Below are positions 1-8,784 of a stretch of DNA of 64,000 nt, in pieces. Position numbers and translations under genes: made by a program. The notes beneath the pieces are model-generated. The model was not told the origin of the DNA, did no database searches, and saw only the letters and a list, made by a program, of their open reading frames with translations. Position 1 is the first letter of the stretch; every line of letters begins with the position of its first letter. Source of the stretch: Spirochaetaceae bacterium (GTDB taxonomy: Bacteria > Spirochaetota > Spirochaetia > Treponematales > Breznakiellaceae); assembly GCA_031278215.1 (NCBI GenBank), contig JAITKV010000048.1, positions 23,630-87,629 on the forward strand, written 5' to 3'.

Positions 1-378
1 AAAAAAGTAATCCTGGCGGTGGATGATATGGCGGTAAGCCTAACCACGATCCGTACTATTCTTTACCCGGAATATGATGTCCGGCTTGCAAAATCCGCTT
101 CCCTGGCGCTGGAAATGCTAAAGCAGATCAGGGTGGATCTTATTCTGCTGGATATTGAGATGCCCGAAATTTCCGGCCTGGAATTTCTGGGGCTCCTTAA
201 ACGAAACCCCGACTTAAAGGACATCCCGGTAATCTTTGTTACCAGCCACGCCAACCCCCAGTTTATCGATCAAGCCATGGCATTCGAGGCCGAGGGCTAT
301 ATTGTAAAACCCTTTATCCCCGCGGCCTTAATAAAGCGGGTAAAATCCGTATTAAACGACGAAAAAAACAGCGCCTAA
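1..378 (+). CDS. Receiver-only response regulator (5' partial)
   Basis: The reading frame is open from the first base, so the true start lies just before the window; only a few residues are probably missing because receiver domains begin with the hydrophobic strand seen here (VILAVDD). Visible landmarks are the acidic pair DD, the phospho-acceptor Asp in LILLDIEMPE, the Thr/Ser switch in FVTSHA and the conserved Lys in YIVKPF. The domain ends at about residue 120 with no output domain, as in CheY-type regulators or regulators that act by protein contact. The partner kinase is outside the window. It converges on lgt. Confidence 0.9.
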   Translation, partial: KKVILAVDDMAVSLTTIRTILYPEYDVRLAKSASLALEMLKQIRVDLILLDIEMPEISGLEFLGLLKRNPDLKDIPVIFVTSHANPQFIDQAMAFEAEGYIVKPFIPAALIKRVKSVLNDEKNSA

Positions 379-485
379 GCTTTTTACCCTCTTGAGTCAG
401 CGGGGAACGAAAGAAGCCGCCCTCTTATCCAACAAACAGGGGCCGTTGGAATTCGGGCTTCTGCAAGTCCGGCAATCTTAAATCG

Positions 486-1511
486 TCAGGGGCCGGCAAG
501 CCTGCGTTTGTTCCGGCGGTTTTCTTTTCTGTTTTTTTCTTTGCCGCTCTCTTCCGCGGGGGAAGGATACACCCGAACCGGTTCTTTATCCGGAAGCCGG
601 GAGGCAATAAACAGCCAAACCAGGGCCAGCACAATCATGGCAAAACTAAACACCTGTCCGGTAGAAAAATTAAAGGGCGAGGTAAAAAGCGCGGGGGGAA
701 CCTTTGTTTTAACCAGGGTAATCCGGTATCCTAAATCCGCATCCGGTTCCCTAAAGTATTCTATCATGAAGCGAAAAAATCCGTATCCCGCAAGGTAGAT
801 GCCGATAAGAAATCCTTTAAAGGGTTTTTTATTCCGCAAAAACCAGATAATGGCCCACAGGACCAGGCCCTCAAAGAGGGCTTCGTAAAGCTGCGAAGGA
901 TGCCGGGGCAGGTTGACAAAGCCCCCCATGGCCGGAATGTCCATCTCTGCCGCCAGATCCCTAACCCACTGTTCCCGGACGGAAAGCTCCGCCCCGGGAA
1001 AGATCATTCCCAGGGGCCCCGTAGTAACCCGGCCGTACAGTTCGCCGTTAATAAAATTGCCCAGCCTGCCGGCGGTATAGCCCAGGGGGATGCTGGCGGC
1101 GAACATGTCTCCAATTTCCCGGTAGTCAAACCGGCGCCGGGCGGAATAGATCAGAATCGCCAGCATGCCGCCGATAACCCCGCCATGGTAGCTCATTCCC
1201 GAAAGGCCGGTAAACCTGCCGTTCTGGAAGGGCCAAAAGATAAGCCAGGGCTCCCGGGAATAAACGGGGCTGGTTTCGTACACCAGGGCGGACAAAATTC
1301 TGGCCCCCAGTATCAGGGACAGAATACCCCAGAAGAAAAGGCCCGAAAGCTGCTCTTCGGTTATAGGGAAATTCCGTTCCCGTACCTGCCGCCGGTAAAG
1401 CAGCCAGGCGATGCCAAAAGCCACCAGGTACATAAGCCCATACCAGCGAAATGGAAGCCCCGGGATAATCTCTGGCTTTAGCCAGGAGGGAAATTGAACT
1501 GCCAATATCAT
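486..1511 (-). CDS. lgt: Prolipoprotein diacylglyceryl transferase
   Basis: Lgt transfers diacylglycerol from phosphatidylglycerol to the lipobox Cys of prelipoproteins in the inner membrane, the first step of lipoprotein maturation. The 341-residue protein shows the family signature GRLGNFINGELYGR near residues 150-163, the YHGG motif and about seven membrane segments. The C-terminus carries an extra strongly basic tail (KEKNRKENRRNKRR) beyond the usual length of about 270-290. Its ATG overlaps the stop of the upstream DUF342 gene in a TAATG junction, so it is the last gene of a translationally coupled four-gene unit. Confidence 0.96.
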   Translation of the reverse strand: MILAVQFPSWLKPEIIPGLPFRWYGLMYLVAFGIAWLLYRRQVRERNFPITEEQLSGLFFWGILSLILGARILSALVYETSPVYSREPWLIFWPFQNGRFTGLSGMSYHGGVIGGMLAILIYSARRRFDYREIGDMFAASIPLGYTAGRLGNFINGELYGRVTTGPLGMIFPGAELSVREQWVRDLAAEMDIPAMGGFVNLPRHPSQLYEALFEGLVLWAIIWFLRNKKPFKGFLIGIYLAGYGFFRFMIEYFREPDADLGYRITLVKTKVPPALFTSPFNFSTGQVFSFAMIVLALVWLFIASRLPDKEPVRVYPSPAEESGKEKNRKENRRNKRRLAGP

Positions 1512-4366
1512 TATAGCCTCTTTTCCATGATGCGTCCGGTTTCCTTATTAAAACAAAAAACAACGTTCTGTCTTTTTTCGGTGATCTCATAATACCTGCC
1601 ATGGCTTTCCATGACCACCCCCGGATGGATAATCCCTTTAACGGCTATTTCCGATTCATGGTGTTCTTCGAATTTTTCCCGGAGGGTAAAAATTTTAAGC
1701 GCATACTGTTCCTGCAGTTTAAGCAGCCGAACCTTTTCTGTCCGGGCCGCTTCCAACTGCGGGGAATTCGGGGCCCCCTTTATGGCTCCTTCGATTTTTA
1801 TGACGGCGCCGCGGATCTTTTCTATTTCCCGCTCCGCGGTTTCAATTTGATCCTGGATTAGATAATCCTGGCCAAAAGAAATTTCCGTGCCGCCCTTTTT
1901 TTCGGCGCCCAGTTCGGCGGCCCTGATCCCCCGGCGGGCCCGGCAAATTCCCCCCGCCAGCCAGCCGTTTTCTCCGGTAAGCAGCACCCGGCCGTTGGTT
2001 TTTACATGGCATGATATACAGCGGCTTACCAGCCGTATGTCTTCCACCGCCAGCAGCGTCGCGGCTTCGGCGAAGGCTGTATCTATGGTGGTCCGGGCCC
2101 GGATTACCCCCCGGCCGCCGCCGTTGATCCCCTGGACTATTACCACCTTGCCTCCGGACGAAATAAGGGCCCCCTCGACGCCGCCCCCGATAAAAAGATC
2201 CTTCCCGCTCATAACGCTGTATCCGGCATGCACCCTGCCGGTGATCCGCACTTCGCCGGGGAAGTTCACGTTTCCCGTGGGGGCCCCCGCGTCCCCCTTA
2301 ATTTCCTTAAGGGTATTAACAGACAGTCCGGCGCCGTCAAAGACGAGTTCCCCGTCCCGGAGCGCCGTAAGGATCCGCAGGTCGCCCCCCCTCGCGGCCT
2401 GCACCGTGTGATCCCAGCTAAGGCCCCGGCTTTCTTCCGCCTGTAATTCTTTTCCCCGTACATCAAAGCCCGTCTTGCCCTGGGCGGATTCGTGCAGCTC
2501 CGCCAGGACCATCCCGGCCTTAACGGGAATTCTACTCTGCAAAGCCCGCGCCGGTATGCGCCAGCTTACTTCAAGACCCCCGGCAGCGACCGGGGCTTCC
2601 CCTCTGGCCAGCACCTGGTTTGCCCTTCCCTTTAGGGCCGCAAGTTTGCAGGCAGTCTCCACCGCTTCTTTATCGATTCCTCTGCTTACCCCTGCTTCTG
2701 CCAGGGCCCGGTACACCCACTCTTCTGTCAGGGGCCGGCCCGGGCCCAGTTCGCTAATTAGTTCTACAGAGGCTTCCATGCCGTCTGCCGTTATCTGCAC
2801 CGTAACCTGGGCGTCCCGGTAATCGATAATGGTTCCCCAAAAAACCTTGCCCCCCCCTTTGACCAAAAGCAGTCCGCTTATATCGGCCACAATATGCGCG
2901 TCCCGCTGGGAAAGGCCCCTAAAAAGTTTTAACTCCGGATCGTTACCGGGAAGCCCCGGAATAAGACCGCCGTATACATCCCGGCCCTGCTCGCCCTGGG
3001 GGGGGCGGCTTATCTGCGCCAGGACGGCTCCTTTTTCCACCAGGCAGAACTGTTCCGCTTCGGAGGCGGGAAAACCCTGGCGGGGATCGGGAACGGTTTG
3101 CAGTTTTTCCAGCCTGGCAAGCAGGGCGGTTTTAAGTTCCGCTTCCAGGGGTTTTGCCAAAAGGCTCAGTTCCTTATCCGCCCCCCGGGTTGCTTCTTTA
3201 CCTTCCGCCAGAACATGCCGCAGCGTAAGGGCCCCTCCGTCCATAAAAGTATGGATAAGCTTTTTTAAGGCCTCCGCATCAAAACCCTGAACCCGGGAAT
3301 CCTTAATGGCCCGGGATATGCGGCCCATTTCCAGGGGCCCGCCGCCGGCAGTGCCCTTGCGAAGAAAAAGTTCCGCCCCTTGAAGGTCCGAAGAAACCTC
3401 CACCCGGGCCTCGGCATCCAGGGTAATAAAAAGGGGAAAGGCCAACAATTCTTTTCCGGTCTTCATTGAATGGGCTATGGCCAGATCTATTTCTCCGGGC
3501 TCCACAAGGATATCCTCCGGGGCGCCCTTTTTTAGGGCTTCTTCCAGAATCCTTTTCGCTTCGGGCAGGGGAAACCGGGAATCTCCGGGATAAAAATTAA
3601 GGAACAGGGTAAGCCCGTCGGATCCAAGCTTAAGTTCCCAGTCCGGTTTTTCCAAGGGCACAAGATCCGCCCAGTTTTCTCCGATGCGGAGAAACCCGGA
3701 ATAATCGGACCACAGTTCGTTTTTTTCTTTCCTGATCCCGGCCCCCAGGTAGAAAAGGCTGTCCTCCGGCGCCGGTGGAACTATGGGCCGGCCGTAAATA
3801 TTTTTTCCCGGTTTTCCCGGCTTTGACGCGGCCAGGATCCCGATTTTTTTGTTCCGCCCGGCGTAACGAAGGTCCTTTACCTTCGGGTCCACATGGAGGG
3901 GTTCTTTAATTTCCTGCTTTTCCCAAATCGCCACAACTTCTTCCCGGGGCTTTAGGAACGGAAATTTTCCCGGTTTTTTAACCAGGGTGTTTCTCTTTAC
4001 TTTTTCGCTCCGGGTACGAAACAGACTTGGCGCCCCGGCCTTGGCAAGGACGGCTTCTTTAAAAGGCTCGATCTCCCGAGGAATGGCCAGGGTTTCCCAG
4101 CTTACGGTTTCCGGCGCCGCCGGCGCCGGGGCTTCGCCGGCGGCCATTCTGGTTTCCATGGGCGCCTTGGCCCGGGCCGCCTTTTGTATAAATTTTTCTA
4201 AATCCCCCGGATCCGGAAGGGGGCTAAGATTTTTCTCCCGGGCAAGTTTTAGTACCGCGTCGGTATCCCAGCCCAATCCGTCTGCGGCGGGGGTAAAAAG
4301 GAGTTTTGCTTCTGTTTCATCCTGGTTTATGATAAGTTCCGCAATACCCTTCGCGATAACGGCCAT
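1511..4366 (-). CDS. FapA/DUF342-family protein with repeated domains
   Basis: The protein has 951 residues, longer than most FapA (DUF342) proteins. The DUF342 core motif, of the form G.D..G..I.. followed by a hydrophobic Gly-rich stretch, appears three times: near residues 190-230 (NIYGRPIVPPAPED), near 460-500 (GRDVYGGLIPGLPG) and near 630-680 (GKTGFDVRGKEL). A beta-solenoid-like Gly/Val-rich part follows (about 690-830), then a coiled coil (about 845-905) and a short C-terminal strand region. Characterised FapA proteins affect polar flagellar assembly in some gammaproteobacteria; the role in spirochaetes is not established. It lies 13 nt after a MinD-like ATPase gene and is coupled to lgt. 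Confidence 0.85.
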   Translation of the reverse strand: MAVIAKGIAELIINQDETEAKLLFTPAADGLGWDTDAVLKLAREKNLSPLPDPGDLEKFIQKAARAKAPMETRMAAGEAPAPAAPETVSWETLAIPREIEPFKEAVLAKAGAPSLFRTRSEKVKRNTLVKKPGKFPFLKPREEVVAIWEKQEIKEPLHVDPKVKDLRYAGRNKKIGILAASKPGKPGKNIYGRPIVPPAPEDSLFYLGAGIRKEKNELWSDYSGFLRIGENWADLVPLEKPDWELKLGSDGLTLFLNFYPGDSRFPLPEAKRILEEALKKGAPEDILVEPGEIDLAIAHSMKTGKELLAFPLFITLDAEARVEVSSDLQGAELFLRKGTAGGGPLEMGRISRAIKDSRVQGFDAEALKKLIHTFMDGGALTLRHVLAEGKEATRGADKELSLLAKPLEAELKTALLARLEKLQTVPDPRQGFPASEAEQFCLVEKGAVLAQISRPPQGEQGRDVYGGLIPGLPGNDPELKLFRGLSQRDAHIVADISGLLLVKGGGKVFWGTIIDYRDAQVTVQITADGMEASVELISELGPGRPLTEEWVYRALAEAGVSRGIDKEAVETACKLAALKGRANQVLARGEAPVAAGGLEVSWRIPARALQSRIPVKAGMVLAELHESAQGKTGFDVRGKELQAEESRGLSWDHTVQAARGGDLRILTALRDGELVFDGAGLSVNTLKEIKGDAGAPTGNVNFPGEVRITGRVHAGYSVMSGKDLFIGGGVEGALISSGGKVVIVQGINGGGRGVIRARTTIDTAFAEAATLLAVEDIRLVSRCISCHVKTNGRVLLTGENGWLAGGICRARRGIRAAELGAEKKGGTEISFGQDYLIQDQIETAEREIEKIRGAVIKIEGAIKGAPNSPQLEAARTEKVRLLKLQEQYALKIFTLREKFEEHHESEIAVKGIIHPGVVMESHGRYYEITEKRQNVVFCFNKETGRIMEKRL

Positions 4367-4379
4367 GATCTATCCCGGT

Positions 4380-5513
4380 TTACGTTTTGGTTCCCTTGGA
4401 AATTTTGTATTTTAAAAAATTGTTTTCTTTTTTAAGCTTAGTTATTTCAAGCTGCTGGGATTTTACGGTTTCCAGAAGGTCCCCCTGGGTAAGAGCTCCG
4501 GTATGGAGCAGTTCTTCCACGTATTCCATTTTATTTTCAAAGTCAATTTCCGCCTCCAGGCTGGCTTCCTGAAAACTGTCGTCAATGTGTTCATCGGTTA
4601 AGGTAAATTCATCGTCCTCCGATTCCCGGATCTTGTCGGCGATCCGGTAAATGGCCTGGGCAATAACCGACTGGGGTTTGTAAAGCACCACCGGCAGCCG
4701 CGAAGCCAGGGCAATATCCTGAATTGAATCCCGGTACATTACCCCCAGATGTTCCACCTTAATATCCAGATATTCTTCGCAGGACCGGCGGATTTTCATG
4801 GCCACATCCGCATCCTTGGGGTCTTCGATCATGTTCATAATAAGCCGGGGGTTAAAATGGGCCGCCGCATCGGCATATTTTTTGTAGGACCCCGGATCGA
4901 TTTTGTCAACTTCTTCCAGCAGATTGGGAACGTAGAGGTGCTGTCTTCCGGAACTGTCCTTGCGCACCGTTTCCAGGTAATTATAAGCTTCGGTTCCCTT
5001 TTTAAATATCGTGTACATAAGGCGGAATACGGTGTTCTTTAAAAAAACATAGGCATTAAGGGTCGCGGTTACCGCGGGGGAGCTAACTACTATGCCCTTG
5101 CCGGAAAGAAGAAAAAAATCCAGAATGGACTGATGGGTCCCCGCCCCCAGATCCAGGATAAGGATATCCGTATCCGGCAGGGAAAGGAGCCGGCGCACCA
5201 GAGCATTCCGCTGGTACGATTTAAGGTTTGCCATGCCCGGTATTTCCTGATCCCCCGGAATAAAGCGCAGTCCCCGTACATCGGTCTTTGAAATTACCTG
5301 GGAAAAATCCAGCTTGGCGTTGTTAATCAATGTCCCGATTCCCTTGGCCGGAGATTGATACCCCAGCACTAAATGCAGATTCGAGGCCCCCAGATCCAGA
5401 TCCGCCAGAACCACCCTCTGGCCCGCCTGGGCCAAGGCCACCGCCAAATTGGCGGCCACCAGGGATTTTCCCACCCCGCCCTTTCCGCTGGCAATGGGGA
5501 TAACGCGCATCAT
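4380..5513 (-). CDS. MinD/ParA-family ATPase
   Basis: This P-loop ATPase of the SIMIBI class has a deviant Walker A motif (ASGKGGVGKS, residues about 9-18), a switch region DLDLGASN and a Walker B strand DILILDLGAG. The family dimerises on ATP and positions cellular structures (MinD for division, FlhG for flagella). After the ATPase core there is an acidic stretch and a predicted coiled coil to the C-terminus. The start was chosen at the first of two adjacent ATGs, giving 377 residues: it forms an ATGA overlap with the upstream gene and has AGGAGG just before it; the second ATG (5510) has slightly better spacing. A longer upstream reading frame exists but only inside the preceding gene. Confidence 0.88.
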   Translation of the reverse strand: MMRVIPIASGKGGVGKSLVAANLAVALAQAGQRVVLADLDLGASNLHLVLGYQSPAKGIGTLINNAKLDFSQVISKTDVRGLRFIPGDQEIPGMANLKSYQRNALVRRLLSLPDTDILILDLGAGTHQSILDFFLLSGKGIVVSSPAVTATLNAYVFLKNTVFRLMYTIFKKGTEAYNYLETVRKDSSGRQHLYVPNLLEEVDKIDPGSYKKYADAAAHFNPRLIMNMIEDPKDADVAMKIRRSCEEYLDIKVEHLGVMYRDSIQDIALASRLPVVLYKPQSVIAQAIYRIADKIRESEDDEFTLTDEHIDDSFQEASLEAEIDFENKMEYVEELLHTGALTQGDLLETVKSQQLEITKLKKENNFLKYKISKGTKT

Positions 5514-6013
5514 GGGCCCTCCTTCTCCGGAACCGCAAGGGACGGCGGCGCTTCCGGGAACGGGACGGCCGCCGGAAAGGCGTCCTTCGGGGGCATGTTG
5601 ATTTGCAGCAGGATCATCGCCAAGACGGTTCCCAGGTCCACAATGCCCATAAGAAAGATCCACGCCATGCGGCGTGCACTGTCCTGGTCCATCAGTTCCA
5701 AAAATCCCGAAGATCCGGCCTGGGAAAAAAGAAAAAACAGCCGGAGCAGTATGGAAAGCAGGCCCAGGGTTTTTCCGCTTATATAAAGGGGCAGATAGGG
5801 CCTGGAAATCTCAAAGCGAAAAAGCAGAAAAAAAGACATCAAGGGAAAAAGCGCATTGGGGGCCGCCAGCGCCATGTAGGGAAAGGCCTGGTCAAAGCCC
5901 TGAAACATTCCCAGGGGACCCGAAAGAGCGCCGACAAGGATCAATAAAAAAAAGAGGCGAAAACTGTCATAGATAAAAACAGCCGCCCGAACCATACGGA
6001 AGGATCTTTCCAT
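5510..6013 (-). CDS. Small multi-span membrane protein
   Basis: The 167-residue protein has about four hydrophobic segments (roughly residues 10-32, 45-65, 75-98 and 112-135) and a Pro-rich, acidic C-terminal tail. I do not recognise the family. It is the first gene of the unit that continues with the MinD-like ATPase, the DUF342 protein and lgt, and its TGA overlaps the start of the ATPase gene. It could be a membrane anchor or receptor for the ATPase, but that is an inference from position only. Confidence 0.75.
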   Translation of the reverse strand: MERSFRMVRAAVFIYDSFRLFFLLILVGALSGPLGMFQGFDQAFPYMALAAPNALFPLMSFFLLFRFEISRPYLPLYISGKTLGLLSILLRLFFLFSQAGSSGFLELMDQDSARRMAWIFLMGIVDLGTVLAMILLQINMPPKDAFPAAVPFPEAPPSLAVPEKEGP

Positions 6014-6021
6014 TTCTTAAG

Positions 6022-6051
6022 ATTATAGCGGCTTTTTATAAGCCGAAACAA
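6022..6051 (-). promoter_or_regulatory. Promoter of the membrane protein/MinD/DUF342/lgt operon
   Basis: On the minus strand TTGTTT (6046-6051) and TATAAT (6022-6027) are 18 nt apart. The spacer itself is a dyad, CGGCTT-ATAAA-AAGCCG, which would place an operator between the two promoter boxes. The -10 box is only 8 nt from the ATG at 6013, so the leader would be 0-2 nt. Confidence 0.7.
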
Positions 6052-6190
6052 GGGGCCGAAGAAGCCCCTGTTAATCCGCGGGGGGCTAAACTTTTTTTTA
6101 TGAATATATTATGCTTGTACTGCGTTTTTCCAAAAACCCCGGTTTCCGGGGAGATCCGGGTTTGCAAAAATTCTGTCTTTTGAGGTACCC

Positions 6191-7063
6191 ATGGCCCATT
6201 GTACGGTCCGCGATGCAGAGGCTGTCCTTGACAAGGAATATCCTGTTCTGGACAAGGGTTTTGTCCGGCTGGTAGATTACCTGGGGGGGGATGAACGGGT
6301 TGTCCAGGCGGCCAGGGTCTCCTACGGAGAAGGAACTAAAAGCTACCGGGAAGACGCGGGCCTTATCGACTACCTTCTACGCAACCGGCACACCAGCCCC
6401 TTTGAACAGGTGGTACTGACTTTCCACATAAAACTGCCGGTCTTTGTGGCCCGCCAATGGATACGGCACCGAACCGCCCGGGTAAACGAGGTTTCCGGCC
6501 GCTATTCGGTAATGGAAGATGCGTTTTATGTTCCCGCGCCGGAAGATCTGGCCCTTCAAAGTACGGATAACAAGCAGGGCCGTTCCCAAACAGCCCTGGA
6601 TCCGGAAGAAGCGGAAAAGATCCGTTTTGGCCTTAGGGAAAATCAGCACAGGGCCTATGAAGCGTATACGGAACTTATCCGGGGGGGCCTTGCCAGAGAG
6701 CTTGCGCGGATCAACCTTCCCCTTTCTCTGTACACCGAATGGTACTGGCAGATAGATCTGCATAACCTGTTTCATTTTTTAGAGCTCCGGCTCGACGCCC
6801 ATGCGCAGAAAGAAATCCGGCTTTACGCCCGGGTTATTTTTGAAATAACAAAAAAAGTCGCCCCCCGGTGCTGCGGGTCCTTCCAGGAACATGTGCTGGG
6901 ATCCGTTGCTTTTTCCGCGGCCGAGTTTGCGGAATTACAGCACAGGCTTGGGCTTGCAGAAAAAACCGGTTCCGCCGAAGCGGGGCATCCGAAAAAAGAA
7001 TTAACCGGCAAGAGTTTGGAACGGTTTGAAGAAAAACTTACCCGGGGAGGCAAAAGTGAATAA
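6191..7063 (+). CDS. thyX: FAD-dependent thymidylate synthase ThyX
   Basis: ThyX makes dTMP from dUMP using methylene-tetrahydrofolate, NADPH and FAD, and replaces ThyA in many bacteria including spirochaetes. The family signature RHR followed by seven residues and Ser is present as RHRTARVNEVS near residue 92. The FAD- and dUMP-binding C-terminal half is intact. The length of 290 is above the usual 220-250 because of a charged C-terminal extension from about residue 250. A GAGG lies 5 nt before the ATG. The stop codon overlaps the start of the next gene by 8 bp. Confidence 0.95.
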   Translation: MAHCTVRDAEAVLDKEYPVLDKGFVRLVDYLGGDERVVQAARVSYGEGTKSYREDAGLIDYLLRNRHTSPFEQVVLTFHIKLPVFVARQWIRHRTARVNEVSGRYSVMEDAFYVPAPEDLALQSTDNKQGRSQTALDPEEAEKIRFGLRENQHRAYEAYTELIRGGLARELARINLPLSLYTEWYWQIDLHNLFHFLELRLDAHAQKEIRLYARVIFEITKKVAPRCCGSFQEHVLGSVAFSAAEFAELQHRLGLAEKTGSAEAGHPKKELTGKSLERFEEKLTRGGKSE

Positions 7064-7973
7064 ACCGATCATTGTGGTGCTGGCGGCAGGCATGGGAAGC
7101 CGGTACGGCGGCCTTAAACAAATGGACAAAATCGGAAAAAACGGCGAAGTGCTTTTGGACTATTCGGTGTACGATGCCAAGCGTTCGGGCTTTGGCAAGG
7201 CGGTGTTTATTATCCGCCGTGATATTGAAGAGGATTTTAAAGAAATAGTGCTTTCCCGAATCGCCGGCAACTTTCCCTGCGAACTGGCATTTCAGGAAAT
7301 GGACAGTCTTATTCCCCCGGACATTCTTGCCAAATCCCGGGAAATTAACCGTACCAAGCCCTGGGGCACAACCCACGCCCTGCTCTGCGCAGAGAAGAAC
7401 ATTGACGCGCCCTTTACGGTGATCAACGCCGATGATTTTTATGGTCCGGAAGCTTTTAGCGCCATGGGAAAATATCTTGCCCCGGACCCTGTTACCGAGG
7501 GGGCCATTGTTCCCTACCGGCTGGAAAAAACCCTGAGCCCCCAGGGAACGGTTACCCGGGGGATCTGCGAGGTACAAAACGGCCGCCTTGTTTCGGTGAA
7601 CGAGCTTACCGCCATTGCCCGGGAAGGGGACGGTAAAATCTACAATACCGGTTCCGGCCCTTCCAAGCAGTACTTGGATGATGCAACGCCGGTGTCTATG
7701 AATTTCTGGGGCTTTCCCCCCTCGATCTTTAACGGCCTTAGGCGCTACTTTGACGATTTTCTTAGCGGCCCCGGCGGAACCCAGCCCAAGGCGGAATGTT
7801 ACCTTCCCATGGCGGCGGATTGGCTTATTAAAAACAAACTCCTTACCATACGGGTACTGGACGCAGACGCTTCCTGGTTCGGAGTTACCTATAAAGAAGA
7901 CCGGGAAGCGGCGATAAGGAAGCTGGAGGACCTTACCCGGACCGGGGTATATCCCCAGGCGCTCTGGAAATAA
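7056..7973 (+). CDS. Sugar-nucleotide pyrophosphorylase-like nucleotidyltransferase
   Basis: The N-terminus VVLAAGMGSRYGGLKQMD is the NTP-transferase P-loop: it binds the nucleoside triphosphate and metal while a sugar phosphate attacks. The DADD-like site is present as NADDFYG around residue 120. The GTG at 7056 was chosen because GGGGAGG lies 5 nt upstream and the residues before it are not conserved-looking; this gives 305 residues. It overlaps the thyX stop by 8 bp, so the two are likely co-translated. The exact sugar substrate cannot be read; the family relates to GalU/RmlA but KQMD replaces the usual K.LP pattern. Confidence 0.85.
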   Translation: MNKPIIVVLAAGMGSRYGGLKQMDKIGKNGEVLLDYSVYDAKRSGFGKAVFIIRRDIEEDFKEIVLSRIAGNFPCELAFQEMDSLIPPDILAKSREINRTKPWGTTHALLCAEKNIDAPFTVINADDFYGPEAFSAMGKYLAPDPVTEGAIVPYRLEKTLSPQGTVTRGICEVQNGRLVSVNELTAIAREGDGKIYNTGSGPSKQYLDDATPVSMNFWGFPPSIFNGLRRYFDDFLSGPGGTQPKAECYLPMAADWLIKNKLLTIRVLDADASWFGVTYKEDREAAIRKLEDLTRTGVYPQALWK

Positions 7974-7994
7974 ACCTCCCCGGGCCGCACCGCT

Positions 7995-8639
7995 TTAAAA
8001 GCCCAGATCCGCTCCGATAAGTACCACCTTAATTCGTCCCGCGGGTTTACAAAGCCGGGTAACCAGGATCTGACAGCAGATCGATTCGACGCCCTTACAG
8101 TCGCCGCAGGCGCCGTTTATGTTACAGGGTGTTTTTGCCGGAGGAAACCGCTGTACATTAAGGGGCGCCGCGATATTCCGCGCCCGGGCAATGGCGTCGT
8201 CCAGAGTTTTTACCACCTTGTTCATCCCCGCGACGATAATTACCTGTCTTGGGCCATAACAAAGGGCGGCCACCCGGTTGCCGTTTCCGTCGATATTTAC
8301 CAGGAACCCATCTTCGCTTATCGCGTTGGTCCCCATAAGATAGGTGTCGCAAAGCAGGGATCGCCGCAGCAGTTCTATCCTTTCTTCGGAACCCTGAGCC
8401 TTGTCCCTGTCGATAAGCGTGTACCCCTCCGCCGCGGCCCGCTGGTAAAGACCCAGGGCCTGGGCGGTCATGGATCCCCCCCAGGAAATAACATGTTCCC
8501 TGGGGATAAGGTTAAAAACCGCATCCGCGGCCTGGGCCCTGTTATCAACATACAGGGCGTCAAAATGCCGGGCTTCCAGGGCCTTTACCACTCGGGGACC
8601 CAATTTTGAATTTCGCAGTTCATAAAATGACAAGTCCAT
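7995..8639 (-). CDS. LUD-domain protein (LutC/YkgG-like)
   Basis: The 214-residue protein matches the LUD family (lactate utilisation, DUF162): the opening D-L-S-F-Y-E-L, the segment ISWGGSMTAQALGL and the nucleotide/sugar-site-like GTNAISEDGFLVNIDGNGN are typical. The C-terminal third has a Cys cluster (NINGACGDC, ESICCQILVTRLC) that could hold a metal. ATG 8639 is preceded by GGAGG at 7 nt; the frame stays open upstream but without further support. The operon partners LutA and LutB are absent here, so a role in lactate oxidation is not demonstrated. Confidence 0.85.
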   Translation of the reverse strand: MDLSFYELRNSKLGPRVVKALEARHFDALYVDNRAQAADAVFNLIPREHVISWGGSMTAQALGLYQRAAAEGYTLIDRDKAQGSEERIELLRRSLLCDTYLMGTNAISEDGFLVNIDGNGNRVAALCYGPRQVIIVAGMNKVVKTLDDAIARARNIAAPLNVQRFPPAKTPCNINGACGDCKGVESICCQILVTRLCKPAGRIKVVLIGADLGF

Positions 8640-8721
8640 AACACGCCTCCGTAAAATTTTTCTGTATAAGGGTGTTTTCCCAAAACCATGGCCAAAAATT
8701 TTATACCCCGCGGACGCGGGT

Positions 8722-8750
8722 TTGTCCGATAAATGCCTTAGCCGTATACT
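8722..8750 (+). promoter_or_regulatory. Promoter of the EamA permease gene
   Basis: TTGTCC (8722-8727) and TATACT (8745-8750) are 17 nt apart, about 34 nt before the chosen ATG. A second weak TACCAT hexamer sits 6 nt before the ATG and could give a leaderless start. Confidence 0.6.
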
Positions 8751-8784
8751 ATACGAAAAAATCTTTTTTAGATACCATGTACTC

